From NCBI RefSeq assembly GCF_001456025.1, contig NZ_LMTZ01000114.1, forward strand, positions 1 through 64,000: DNA of 64,000 nt, read 5' to 3'. The position numbers were made by a program, and so were the translations under genes. A model generated the notes under the pieces. That model did no database searches, had not been told where the DNA came from, and saw only the letters and a program-made list of their open reading frames with translations. Source of the stretch: Mastigocoleus testarum BC008. GTDB taxonomy: Bacteria > Cyanobacteriota > Cyanobacteriia > Cyanobacteriales > Nostocaceae. Positions 53,267 to 62,236 of this stretch are shown here, in pieces (position 1 is the stretch's first letter; every line of letters begins with the position of its first letter).

Positions 53267-55078
53267 TCACTCTTTGTCCAAGCGCAATACAGCCATGAAT
53301 GCTTCTTGAGGTACGTCTACAGTACCTACAGACTTCATTCGCTTTTTACCTTTGGCTTGTTTTTGCAAAAGTTTCTTCTTACGGCTAATATCGCCGCCAT
53401 AACATTTGGCTAGAACGTCTTTGCGTAATGCGGGAATATGTTCGCTGGCGATAACTTTACTACCAATAGCTGCTTGGATTGGAACTTTAAATTGATGACG
53501 GGGAATTAATTCTTTAAGTTTTTCTGCCATCGAACGCCCTACAGCGTAAGCTTTATCCCGGTGGACAATCATTGCTAAAGAATCTACTGGATCGCCGTTA
53601 ATCATTAGATCCAGTTTCACTAGGGGGTTTTCACGGTATCCAATTAGGTGATATTCCATACTGGCATATCCGCGAGAACGAGATTTCATTTGGTCAAAAA
53701 AGTCGGTGACAACTTCTGCCAGAGGTAACTCATAGGTGAGTGTTGTTCTCCCCTGGGTGAGATACTTCATATCTTTAAAGATACCTCTTCTTCCTTGTCC
53801 CAACTCCATCAGAGTACCGACATAAGTTTCCGGAGCAATCATTTCTACTCGGACGTAGGGCTCCTCAATTTTTTGTCGTTCGTTGGGAGAAGGTAAATGG
53901 CTGGGGTTATCAATAAATACTTCTTCACCTTTGATCGTAGTTACTTTATACACTACAGATGGGGCGGTAATAATCAAATCCAGATTATATTCTCGTTCGA
54001 GGCGTTCCTGGACGATTTCCATATGTAACAGACCTAAGAAACCGCAACGGAAACCAAAACCCATAGCGCTGGAAGTCTCTGGCTCAAATTGCAAAGCAGC
54101 ATCATTAAGTTTTAGTTTGTCTAAAGCTTCCCGTAAATCTTTAAACTGATCGGCATCGATGGGAAACATCCCACAAAATACCATTGGGTTAGCTTCTGCA
54201 TATCCAGGTAAAGGTTCTGCTGCTTTATTTTTGGCTAAAGTGATTGTATCGCCGACCCGAGCATCTTCTACTGCTTTAATGGCAGCACTAAGATAACCAA
54301 CTTCCCCTGCGTGTAATTCATCCACTGGCTTTTGATTTGGTGAAAGCACCCCAATTTCATCAATTTCGTATTCCTTACCAGAAGCCATTAAGTAAATGCG
54401 ATCGCCTTTTTTCAGCGTTCCGTCCATGACCCGGAAGTAAACGATTACTCCCCGATAAGTGTCATAGTAGCTATCGAAAATTAATGCCCTTAGCTTTTCG
54501 TCGGTAGTATCTTTTGGTGGTGGTACCCGTTCGACAATTGCTTCCAGAATTTCATCAACACCAATACCTTCTTTCGCCGAAGCCAAAATTGCACCGCTAC
54601 AGTCTAAACCAATGATTTCCTCGATTTCTGCAGCGACTCGATCTGGTTCAGCCCCGGGTAAATCAATTTTATTTAGAACTGGAATAATTTCTAAATCATT
54701 CTCAATTGCCAAATAAACATTGGCTAGGGTCTGTGCTTCTACACCCTGAGAAGCATCTACCACAAGAAGTGCGCCTTCACAAGCAACAAGACTGCGGGAC
54801 ACTTCATAGGAAAAATCGACGTGACCGGGAGTATCAATTAAATTTAATACGTAATTTTGATCGTCTTTAGCTGTGTAATTCATCCGGGCAGCTTGCAGCT
54901 TGATAGTAATGCCGCGCTCCCGTTCCAAATCCATATTATCGAGAAATTGTTCTTTCATTTGCCGGCTTTCTACGGTGTTCGTCATTTGTAGTAAGCGGTC
55001 GGCAAGGGTTGATTTCCCGTGATCTATGTGAGCAATAATACAAAAATTCCGAATGCGAACTGCGGGAACGTCAGTCAT
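53267..55078 (-). CDS. lepA: elongation factor 4 (LepA)
   Basis: A 603-residue translational GTPase that back-translocates or rescues stalled ribosomes. G1 AHIDHGKST, G2 region ERERGITIK, G3 DTPGHVDF, G4 NKIDLPGA, followed by domains II-IV and the LepA-specific C-terminal domain (MEYHLIGYRENPLVKLD, AIGSKVIASEHIPALRKDVL, CYGGDISRKKKLLQKQ). Length is exactly typical. Monocistronic, with a repeat-rich 3' side. Confidence 0.98.
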   Translation of the reverse strand: MTDVPAVRIRNFCIIAHIDHGKSTLADRLLQMTNTVESRQMKEQFLDNMDLERERGITIKLQAARMNYTAKDDQNYVLNLIDTPGHVDFSYEVSRSLVACEGALLVVDASQGVEAQTLANVYLAIENDLEIIPVLNKIDLPGAEPDRVAAEIEEIIGLDCSGAILASAKEGIGVDEILEAIVERVPPPKDTTDEKLRALIFDSYYDTYRGVIVYFRVMDGTLKKGDRIYLMASGKEYEIDEIGVLSPNQKPVDELHAGEVGYLSAAIKAVEDARVGDTITLAKNKAAEPLPGYAEANPMVFCGMFPIDADQFKDLREALDKLKLNDAALQFEPETSSAMGFGFRCGFLGLLHMEIVQERLEREYNLDLIITAPSVVYKVTTIKGEEVFIDNPSHLPSPNERQKIEEPYVRVEMIAPETYVGTLMELGQGRRGIFKDMKYLTQGRTTLTYELPLAEVVTDFFDQMKSRSRGYASMEYHLIGYRENPLVKLDLMINGDPVDSLAMIVHRDKAYAVGRSMAEKLKELIPRHQFKVPIQAAIGSKVIASEHIPALRKDVLAKCYGGDISRKKKLLQKQAKGKKRMKSVGTVDVPQEAFMAVLRLDKE

Positions 55079-55427
55079 ATACTTTGTTTGCTTGAGCAGC
55101 GACCAAGATTGATAAGTTACTTAATGTATTTTAATGCTTTCTTACGTTAGATGGGGATTTGATATTAGGGATTGGGTGTAGGAGAAAAGATAGCAGAATT
55201 GAAGATAAAAGACAAAGATATATTGCGTGTCCATTTATCTGTTCTAAGATTCATGTGTTAGGGGCGTAAAATAAACTTGAATAATACAATATATAGATTG
55301 GTTTGGCGATATGCCCTTCACTAATAAGGTGTATTAGCTGGATATGGTCGGTAGCAACTGACGTTCGCAATTAATTTCAATAAGAGATTACAAATCTGAA
55401 AGTACACACAAAAGAGTAGATATACCA
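55079..55427. other. intergenic region upstream of lepA
   Basis: About 350 bases between divergent lepA and a small RHH gene. No supported element beyond ordinary AT-rich promoter-like sequence. Confidence 0.45.
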
Positions 55428-55664
55428 ATGGATACGAACGAACAAGCTTCCAATATAGAATCAAAGCGTAAAGAAAAAGTCGAAATTGCAATTCAGATCG
55501 ATCCAGAATTAGTTGACCAAATCCAACATTTAACTAGCAACCCTTCAAAAGTTATTGAGGTCGCAATCCGTCAATGGTTAAGAGGTGAAACCCCCAGAGA
55601 TGATGAATTAACTCGTACCCCCTATCGTACACCCCTACCACCTAGAGGTGACTGGAACGACTAA
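55428..55664 (+). CDS. ribbon-helix-helix (CopG-like) small protein
   Basis: A 78-residue protein. Residues about 17-52 (VEIAIQIDPELVDQIQHL and VIEVAIRQWL) fit a ribbon-helix-helix DNA-binding fold: a beta strand, helix A with a turn, helix B. RHH proteins are usually dimeric repressors or antitoxins. No toxin-like frame lies next to it, so a solitary regulator is more likely. The tail is Pro/Arg/Thr-rich. Next gene is 180 bases downstream. Confidence 0.75.
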   Translation: MDTNEQASNIESKRKEKVEIAIQIDPELVDQIQHLTSNPSKVIEVAIRQWLRGETPRDDELTRTPYRTPLPPRGDWND

Positions 55665-55844
55665 CCCAAATAAGAAATATGTCTTAATAAATAATTGATG
55701 CAATGTAGTATTTGGTATATTCAAAGCTACGTTTGCCACAAAACTTTGTAGATTGCGCTGGATGCATCAATAATTTATGTCAAACTCGATCCAATAATTC
55801 GCCCAACCTGTTTGAGCTACTATTTGTCTATCTAAACTCGTATC

Positions 55845-57593
55845 ATGAGTATCAGTGCTAATTCCCAAGTAACAAATTTAATGCCAGAAAAGCAAGGATC
55901 GGAACATCTAAGTATTTCATTGGCTAATTTAGGTGCAGAGTTGGCGTTTTTACAAAGTGGGACGGGAAATTACTTAGATTTTCACTGGGAACAAAGTAAG
56001 GAACTAGGAATTAATTTACTAGACTTAGTTGATAGTAAAAATGAAGAAGTAGCATTTACTCCCATAGATAAAGATGCTTACTCATTTCTGTTGCAGCAGA
56101 TATTAACAAATTTAGTTCCCCAGAAATGTCAATGTTGGTTCCATTGTTGCGGACTTCTATTGGAATTGGAATTGACAATTACTCCCATTTTGCCACCTTT
56201 GGGTCATGATGCGACAACCCTTCTAGTTATGGGTCGAATATTGCAAACCCAATCTCAAAACCCAGAGAATGGAAGTGCAAGTAACATTTTCACTCCAGTG
56301 CAGGTTGGGAAAGATAGAAATTTAGGGCTGCAACAATATCAGAAATTAGTCAATCAAATTACCAGAAATGTCCGGCGAACGTTAAATATAGATATTATTT
56401 GGCAACGAACTGTTAACGATCTTGGTAAGTCTCTGGGGTTAGAGCGTTGTATCATTTGTCCTTATCAACCCTCCAATACCAAATTGAAGGCGATCGCCGA
56501 ATACCGCCAACCAAATATTAAGTCGATATTGGGTTTAGAAATAGATCTCGCTTCCGAATCTATATTCACCCAAGCTTTGACAACTTTGGAACCGGTTTTT
56601 CAATTAGGCGCGGGAAATTCTATTTTTGAACAAAAGCAAGTTTTAGTTGTTGCAACTTGTCATCAAGATGAACCTAATGGGTTAATTGCTGCAACTTTGA
56701 GTGATGAATCTTATATTCCTACAACTGCGGAATTAGTATTTGTTAAGGACTTAGCCGATCAGTTGGGAACTGCGATCGCTCATGCAATTCTGTACCAAGA
56801 ATTATCCATCGCCCGTCAAGAAGCTGAAGATGCTTCCCACCTCAAAAGTGAGTTTCTTGCTAATGTCTCCCATGAGATTCGCACGCCACTTAATGGCATG
56901 ATTGGATTCTTGAAGTTAATTTTAGATGGGATGGCAGACGATCCAGAAGAACAAAGACAGTTTCTCCTGGAAGCTCATAAGTCGTCTTTGCACTTGCTGG
57001 ATGTAATTAATGACATTTTAGATTTTGCCAGGATAGAAGCTGGCAAGATGGAAATAGAATTGCGTTCTGTGAAACTAGACGAACTCTTCAACGACGTTGA
57101 AAGTTTCATGCGCATGCAAGCTGAACAGAAAAAACTCAGCTTCCAGATCCAAATGCCTGAAACTTCAGATGAAGTTATGGTTTATGGTGATTATCAACGC
57201 CTCAAGCAAGTTATGTTAAATCTAGTGGGTAATGCAATCAAGTTTACCCATGAGGGTGGTATTACTATTAGCGCGGATGTTGTATTGAAAAAAATTATCT
57301 TTGACGAACAACAATTTCCCGGAATTGTGAGGTTAAGGGTCGCAGATACTGGTATTGGTGTATCTCTGGACAAACAGGACAAATTATTTCAATTATTTTC
57401 CCAGGTTGATGGATCTAGAACACGACAGTATGGCGGTACCGGTTTAGGATTAGTAATATCCCAAAAATTAGTAGAAACCATGGGTGGAGAAGTTCATTTT
57501 TACAGTCTGGGTGAAGGATTGGGTTCAACTGTAACTTTCTCTGTTCCACTTTACCAACAACCCGTCATGGTTTCATCGAGTGAGGGAGAGTAG
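55845..57593 (+). CDS. GAF-domain sensor histidine kinase
   Basis: A 582-residue cytoplasmic kinase. An N-terminal PAS-like region (about 20-130), a GAF domain at about 175-325 (DIIWQRTVNDLGKSLGLERC, LADQLGTAIAHAILYQEL), HisKA with phospho-accepting His343 in NVSHEIRTPLNGM, and HATPase with N-box NLVGNAIKFTHEGG, G1 VADTGIGV and G2 GGTGLGLVI. No transmembrane helices and no attached receiver domain, so a separate response regulator must act with it; none is adjacent. The GAF domain lacks an obvious chromophore cysteine motif. Signal unknown. Confidence 0.94.
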   Translation: MSISANSQVTNLMPEKQGSEHLSISLANLGAELAFLQSGTGNYLDFHWEQSKELGINLLDLVDSKNEEVAFTPIDKDAYSFLLQQILTNLVPQKCQCWFHCCGLLLELELTITPILPPLGHDATTLLVMGRILQTQSQNPENGSASNIFTPVQVGKDRNLGLQQYQKLVNQITRNVRRTLNIDIIWQRTVNDLGKSLGLERCIICPYQPSNTKLKAIAEYRQPNIKSILGLEIDLASESIFTQALTTLEPVFQLGAGNSIFEQKQVLVVATCHQDEPNGLIAATLSDESYIPTTAELVFVKDLADQLGTAIAHAILYQELSIARQEAEDASHLKSEFLANVSHEIRTPLNGMIGFLKLILDGMADDPEEQRQFLLEAHKSSLHLLDVINDILDFARIEAGKMEIELRSVKLDELFNDVESFMRMQAEQKKLSFQIQMPETSDEVMVYGDYQRLKQVMLNLVGNAIKFTHEGGITISADVVLKKIIFDEQQFPGIVRLRVADTGIGVSLDKQDKLFQLFSQVDGSRTRQYGGTGLGLVISQKLVETMGGEVHFYSLGEGLGSTVTFSVPLYQQPVMVSSSEGE

Positions 57594-57835
57594 GGATTGG
57601 CGACTGGCGACTGGCGACTGGGAGAATTGATATATATTTTTTATCTGTTAATTAAGCCCTATTCTCAATTTTCGACCTGGGTAAGTTTCGGAAAGTACGG
57701 GAAGTGATTTACCCGGCTATAAATCCTGTGCAAAATTTCGTCTCCAATCGCCATATGCCGCAAGGCGGCACGCAGTGCTTATGGCTAACGCCACGCTTCC
57801 GCTAACGCCAATCCCCAATCCCCAATCCCCAATAA
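57594..57835. repeat. heptamer and dispersed palindromic repeats
   Basis: GGCGACT heptamers after the kinase stop, a palindromic block GCCGCAAGGCGGCACGCAGTGC around 57755, GCTAACGCCACGCTTCCGC, then CCAATCC heptamers up to 57835. The same mosaic order (heptamer, palindrome, GCGTTAGC block) recurs at 14985 and 29486. Confidence 0.85.
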
Positions 57836-57870
57836 ACTAAACTTAAAAAAGTAAACTTAAAAGTGGTTAT

Positions 57871-58521
57871 ATGACAACTCAAATAACAGGCCGCGAGTTA
57901 TTTCAAACCGCTTACGAAAGTCGTTACACTTGGAATGAAAAGTTTCCCGGCTATAGTGCGGATGTGAAATTAATGCAAGGTGCAGAGGTTTGTACTGGAA
58001 AAATTCGCATCAACCGCGATCTAACAGTAGAAGTAACGGAAGTACCTAACGAAGAGGTCAAAGCTGGGATATATACCCAATTACGCGATCTTGTTAATCA
58101 TCGTCAACCAACTTCTTTTGAAGAGTCTTACGGTCAGTACGAGTTTAGTCTCGGTCAAACTGATGATGATGGTGGTGTAGAAGTTTTTGTTAGTGGTGAT
58201 TCTACAAGTTCCACTTACAAAATCCGTAACAAGGAAGTTGTCTGCGTGACTCGAGTCATGGGAAAGACAGTTTTTGTCATTGATACCCACCAAAGTTTAG
58301 ATACTGGTTGTGGGTATGTCGCGACTCACTACAGTGCCATTTTTCGTGACAGTAAAACCGATGAAATTAAAAGCATACTAAAATTTGAAGACACCTACGA
58401 AAAAATTGGTGACTATTACTTAATGACTAAGCAAGTAATTACAGAAAATATTGCTGGCGAGGACAATGCTACTGAGTTTAGTTACCCTAATATCAAATTA
58501 ATGGAAGCTGCATCTGTTTAA
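57871..58521 (+). CDS. DUF3386-family protein
   Basis: A 216-residue soluble protein whose start GRELFQTAYESRYTWNEKFPGYSAD matches the cyanobacterial DUF3386 family by recall. The rest (VNHRQPTSFEESYGQYEF, VVCVTRVMGKTVFVIDTHQ, KFEDTYEKIGDYYLM) is beta-rich, looking like a lipocalin- or LolA-like barrel, but no ligand is known. No signal peptide. Followed 140 bases later by the Nfu gene on the same strand. Confidence 0.85.
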   Translation: MTTQITGRELFQTAYESRYTWNEKFPGYSADVKLMQGAEVCTGKIRINRDLTVEVTEVPNEEVKAGIYTQLRDLVNHRQPTSFEESYGQYEFSLGQTDDDGGVEVFVSGDSTSSTYKIRNKEVVCVTRVMGKTVFVIDTHQSLDTGCGYVATHYSAIFRDSKTDEIKSILKFEDTYEKIGDYYLMTKQVITENIAGEDNATEFSYPNIKLMEAASV

Positions 58522-58664
58522 TCATAGATGATTCAAAATAACAAACATAAACACAACTAACTGCAACTAACCACTGATAACTGACGATTAAGCTGCTATT
58601 GTCGTCTAGGATCTAGATAACAAAACTACAAAGTCGATTTTTGATTTAGCGAGGTCTTAAAATT

Positions 58665-58895
58665 ATGGAACTGACGACACAAAACGTAGAAACTGTTTTA
58701 GATGAAATGCGCCCTTACTTGATGTCTGATGGCGGAAACGTCGAACTAGTCGAACTGGATGGTCCAATTGTTAAATTACGTTTGCAAGGTGCTTGTGGTT
58801 CCTGTCCTAGTTCTGCTATGACCTTGAGAATGGGGATTGAACGCCGTTTGAGAGAAATGATTCCAGAAATTGCCGAAGTTGAGCAAGTTCTTTAG
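58665..58895 (+). CDS. NifU-like Fe-S scaffold (Nfu domain)
   Basis: A 76-residue protein equal to one Nfu domain: VETVLDEMRPYLMSDGGNVE, then RLQGACGSCPSSAMTLRMG with the CxxC that holds a transferable [4Fe-4S] cluster as a dimer. In cyanobacteria this single-domain Nfu is a main scaffold for photosystem I and other Fe-S proteins. A helix-rich C-terminal tail completes the family length. Confidence 0.95.
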   Translation: MELTTQNVETVLDEMRPYLMSDGGNVELVELDGPIVKLRLQGACGSCPSSAMTLRMGIERRLREMIPEIAEVEQVL

Positions 58896-58902
58896 GTACT
58901 AG

Positions 58903-58980
58903 GGATTGGGAATTGGCTATTGGGGATTGGGTGTTATCTTCCTAGTCCCCAGTCCCCAATCCCCAGTCTCCTAATCACCA
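58903..58980. repeat. short heptamer array (GGGATTG / CCCCAGT class)
   Basis: A degenerate series GGGATTG, GGAATTG, GGGGATT then the mirror class CCCCAGT, CCCCAAT, forming an imperfect inverted arrangement after the Nfu gene. Confidence 0.75.
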
Positions 58981-59085
58981 GCTAGTGTTAATTTCAGAAA
59001 AGTTGATGGGCAGTATATAAATACACCTAACAAAAATATTTTTTCAGTGGTGTAGCTATTTTAGATTGCCAGGGTCAACAGGCAA

Positions 59086-62000
59086 ATGGTTAACATCTCC
59101 ATCTCTCGGATTTCTCCTTTTAACAGTATTCAAGGGAAAATTCACTGGTTAACAGCTATTATTTCGTTAGTTTGCTGTTCCCTACCTATTTACTCTGAGC
59201 GAGCGATCGCTGATATTGTTGCTGATGATACTTTGCAAAATCATACAGTAGTTTCGACGCCCAATGTAAACTTGCTCGAGATTACCGGGGGGACTAGACC
59301 AGAGAATGGTGGTAACCTGTTTCATAGTTTCACAAATTTTTCTCTTCAGTCTAATGAAACTGCCCGATTTATTCACGAATCTGGAATTCAAAATATTATT
59401 ACCAGGATTACAGGCGGTTCACTTTCTAATATTGACGGTACTATTCAAACATTAATTGATGGCACTACAGATAATAGAGGAAGTGCCAATTTTTTTCTTA
59501 TTAATCCTAGTGGCATTATTTTTGGTGAAAATGCCAAGTTAGATATTGGTGGTTCGTTTTTTGCTGGTACTGCTGAAAGTATTAAATTTGCAGATGGTAG
59601 TTTTTATAGTGCGGTTAATTCCCAAGGAACGCTACTGTTGACTGTTGATGTTCCTGTAGGTTTACAATATGGTTCTGATTCGGGAGATATTACCGTTCGA
59701 GGTCCGGGTAGTAATATCTCCTTTGATTTTGATACCTTTTCTACTGACCGGAGCGATCGCACATTAGGATTACAAGTATTACCAGGTAAAACCTTAGCTC
59801 TGGTGGGTGGTAATGTCATTTTATCTGGGGGAAATTTGACAGCTGAGCAAGGAAGAGTTGAATTGGGTAGCGTCCGAGGTGAAGGTTTAGTTAACCTAAT
59901 TTCTACTACTTCAGGTTGGAATTTAGAATACGAGCAAGTTAACAACTTCCAAGATATTAACCTCACTGCTGCGGCTTCAGTAGATGTCAGTGGTAATGGT
60001 GGTGGTGAGGTGCAAGTGATAGGACGTAATATCTCTTTAACCGATGGTTCGGCGATTTTAGCTAATACTGCTGGTGACTCAACAGGAGGAATGTTAAGTA
60101 TTAAAGCAACAGAAGCACTAGAAGTCGTTGGTTTTTCTTTTGAACTCCCTTTATCCACCAATATATCTGCTGATGTAGAGTTTGAAGCGACAGGTAATGC
60201 TGGAGAAATTCAAATTGACGCTAAAAGCTTAATTGTTGATGGTGGGGGACAAATCGGAAGCGGTACTTTTGGTACGGGAAATGGGGGAAGAATTAGGGTC
60301 AAGGCTGAGGATATCGAGTTAAATTTTGGTGGTCCTTTTGGTCCTAGTGGTCTATTTACCAATGCTGCGTTTGGTACTGGTAATGGTGGTGAGATTTTCA
60401 TTGAAACCAATCGCTTACTAGTTAATGAAGGAGCAACGATTAGCAGTGGAAATTCTTTGAATTCTGATGGTCATGCTGGAAATTTGAGCATCAAAGCCCA
60501 GGATATTCAACTGGTTGGTGCTGCTTTTGGTCAATTTCCTAGTGGTTTGTCTGCTAGTGGTTCTTCCCCTACTGGAAATGGAGGAAAAATTAAGCTTGAA
60601 ACTAACACTTTAAAACTAATTGATGGAGGACAAATCGATACTAGTACCTCTGGTTTGGGTAATGCAGGTGGATTAGAAATTCAAGCGAATCAGATCGAAG
60701 TTTCCGGTGTTTCTTCTGCTGGATTACCTAGCGGTATATTCGCTAACGTACAAGCAGGAGCAGATGGTAATGGGGGTTTAATAAGTCTTCAAACAGAAAG
60801 TTTAAGTTTATTTGATGGAGGACAAGTTGATACTAGTACCTCTGGTTTGGGTAATGCGGGTGGACTAGAAATTCAAGCGAATCAGATCGAAGTTTCCGGT
60901 GTTTCTTCTGCTGGATTACCTAGCGGTATATTCGCTAACGTACAAGAGGGAGCAGATGGTAATGGAGGTTTAATAAAAATTGCAACAGAAAGTTTGCGCT
61001 TATTTGCTGGAGGACAAATCGATACTAGTACTTTTGGTTCTGGGAATGGCGGTACTTTAGAGATCGAAGCTTCTGAAATTGAAGCTAATGGATTTACCAA
61101 TAACTTTCCCAGTGGCTTATTTAGTACTACGAATTTTGGTCGGGGAGGAAGTTTAAGTATTGATACTAATACTCTAAGTCTGAGTGGGGGAGCACAAATT
61201 AGTTCTACCACCTTTGCGAACGGAGATGCAGGTAGTTTAAATATTCAGGCTCAAAAAGTAGAATTAAGTGGTTTTGTGAACGAAGTAGGTAGCAGTGGTT
61301 TATTTAGTGCTGCTATTGTCGGTACTGGTAATGGCGGTCAATTAAATCTTGTTACAGATAAACTTAATGTCCTTGATGGTGCGACTATTTCAGTTAGTAA
61401 TTTCTCCAGTCGCAATCCAGATATTACTCCAGGGACAGGAAATGCAGGAAACCTAAATATTCAAGCTGCAGAGATTTTCCTGAACAATGATGGTAGCCTG
61501 AGGGCGGAAGTAAATGCAGGTGATCGGGGAAATATATTTCTTGATACCGATCTATTATTCATGCGTCGTGGTAGTAATATTACCGTCAATGCCATTGGAA
61601 CTGCTAATGGAGGAAATATCATAATTAATTCTCCCATTATTGTCGGTTTGGAAAACAGCGATATTGTCGCAAATGCAGTCACAGGTGATGGAGGTAATAT
61701 AAATATTACTACTCAAGGTATATTTGGTTTAGAATTTCGCGATCGCCTGACTCCAGAAAATGATATCACTGCTAGTTCTGAGTTTGGTGTAAATGGTACA
61801 GTGGACATCAATAATCTTGATATCGATCCGAACTCTGGTTTAGTGGAACTACCAACATCAATACAGTCTTCCCAAGAAATTGCAACGGTTTGTTCTAGTA
61901 AATTTGGTAGTAGTTTTGCAGTTACTGGAAGGGGTGGAATGCAACAAAACCCTACTCAACAAGTAAATGCAAATCGTGTTTGGTCAGATATTCGCGACTT

Positions 62001-62184
62001 ACCTGCATATCAAAAGCAAACAAATAATATTGTTCGGGTTAATGATAGAGAAGTTAATCAATCATCAGCCATTATCGAAGCTTCTGGTTGGATACGCAAT
62101 TCCCAAGGAGACATTGAATTTGTAGCATTTAATCCCAATTCTCCTAACTTGGTATCACCTGTAGCAGTAAATTGTTCTAACTAA
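59086..62184 (+). CDS. TPS-domain filamentous haemagglutinin-like secreted protein
   Basis: A 1032-residue large exopolymer. After an extended signal peptide (hydrophobic about 20-43) comes the two-partner-secretion domain: NLFHSFTNFSLQSNETARFI, FLINPSGIIFGENAKLDIGGSF (the NPNG-like motif). The body is a beta-helix of Gly/Asn-rich repeats (GNGGxIxIxT), ending in a cyanobacterial C-terminal module (CSSKFGSSFAVTGRGG, VWSDIRDLP, IIEASGWI). It is exported through a TpsB/Omp85-type pore (not in the window). Two adjacent 64-residue units are almost identical, from a 192-bp duplication. Likely adhesion or biofilm role. Confidence 0.93.
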   Translation: MVNISISRISPFNSIQGKIHWLTAIISLVCCSLPIYSERAIADIVADDTLQNHTVVSTPNVNLLEITGGTRPENGGNLFHSFTNFSLQSNETARFIHESGIQNIITRITGGSLSNIDGTIQTLIDGTTDNRGSANFFLINPSGIIFGENAKLDIGGSFFAGTAESIKFADGSFYSAVNSQGTLLLTVDVPVGLQYGSDSGDITVRGPGSNISFDFDTFSTDRSDRTLGLQVLPGKTLALVGGNVILSGGNLTAEQGRVELGSVRGEGLVNLISTTSGWNLEYEQVNNFQDINLTAAASVDVSGNGGGEVQVIGRNISLTDGSAILANTAGDSTGGMLSIKATEALEVVGFSFELPLSTNISADVEFEATGNAGEIQIDAKSLIVDGGGQIGSGTFGTGNGGRIRVKAEDIELNFGGPFGPSGLFTNAAFGTGNGGEIFIETNRLLVNEGATISSGNSLNSDGHAGNLSIKAQDIQLVGAAFGQFPSGLSASGSSPTGNGGKIKLETNTLKLIDGGQIDTSTSGLGNAGGLEIQANQIEVSGVSSAGLPSGIFANVQAGADGNGGLISLQTESLSLFDGGQVDTSTSGLGNAGGLEIQANQIEVSGVSSAGLPSGIFANVQEGADGNGGLIKIATESLRLFAGGQIDTSTFGSGNGGTLEIEASEIEANGFTNNFPSGLFSTTNFGRGGSLSIDTNTLSLSGGAQISSTTFANGDAGSLNIQAQKVELSGFVNEVGSSGLFSAAIVGTGNGGQLNLVTDKLNVLDGATISVSNFSSRNPDITPGTGNAGNLNIQAAEIFLNNDGSLRAEVNAGDRGNIFLDTDLLFMRRGSNITVNAIGTANGGNIIINSPIIVGLENSDIVANAVTGDGGNINITTQGIFGLEFRDRLTPENDITASSEFGVNGTVDINNLDIDPNSGLVELPTSIQSSQEIATVCSSKFGSSFAVTGRGGMQQNPTQQVNANRVWSDIRDLPAYQKQTNNIVRVNDREVNQSSAIIEASGWIRNSQGDIEFVAFNPNSPNLVSPVAVNCSN
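60625..61008 (+). repeat. 192-bp tandem duplication in the haemagglutinin gene
   Basis: Units 60625-60816 and 60817-61008 align in frame (64 codons each) and are identical over long blocks; the third unit starts at 61009 but is diverged. Recent unequal recombination or slippage is likely. Confidence 0.92.
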
Positions 62185-62236
62185 GATTTTTTAATGATGT
62201 TGGCAGTAAGTAGCACTTTAGTGCATTGTTAACGTC

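Noticed and set aside
55428..55664. Toxin-antitoxin locus around the RHH protein
   Set aside because: No neighbouring toxin-like frame; the next gene is an unrelated histidine kinase.
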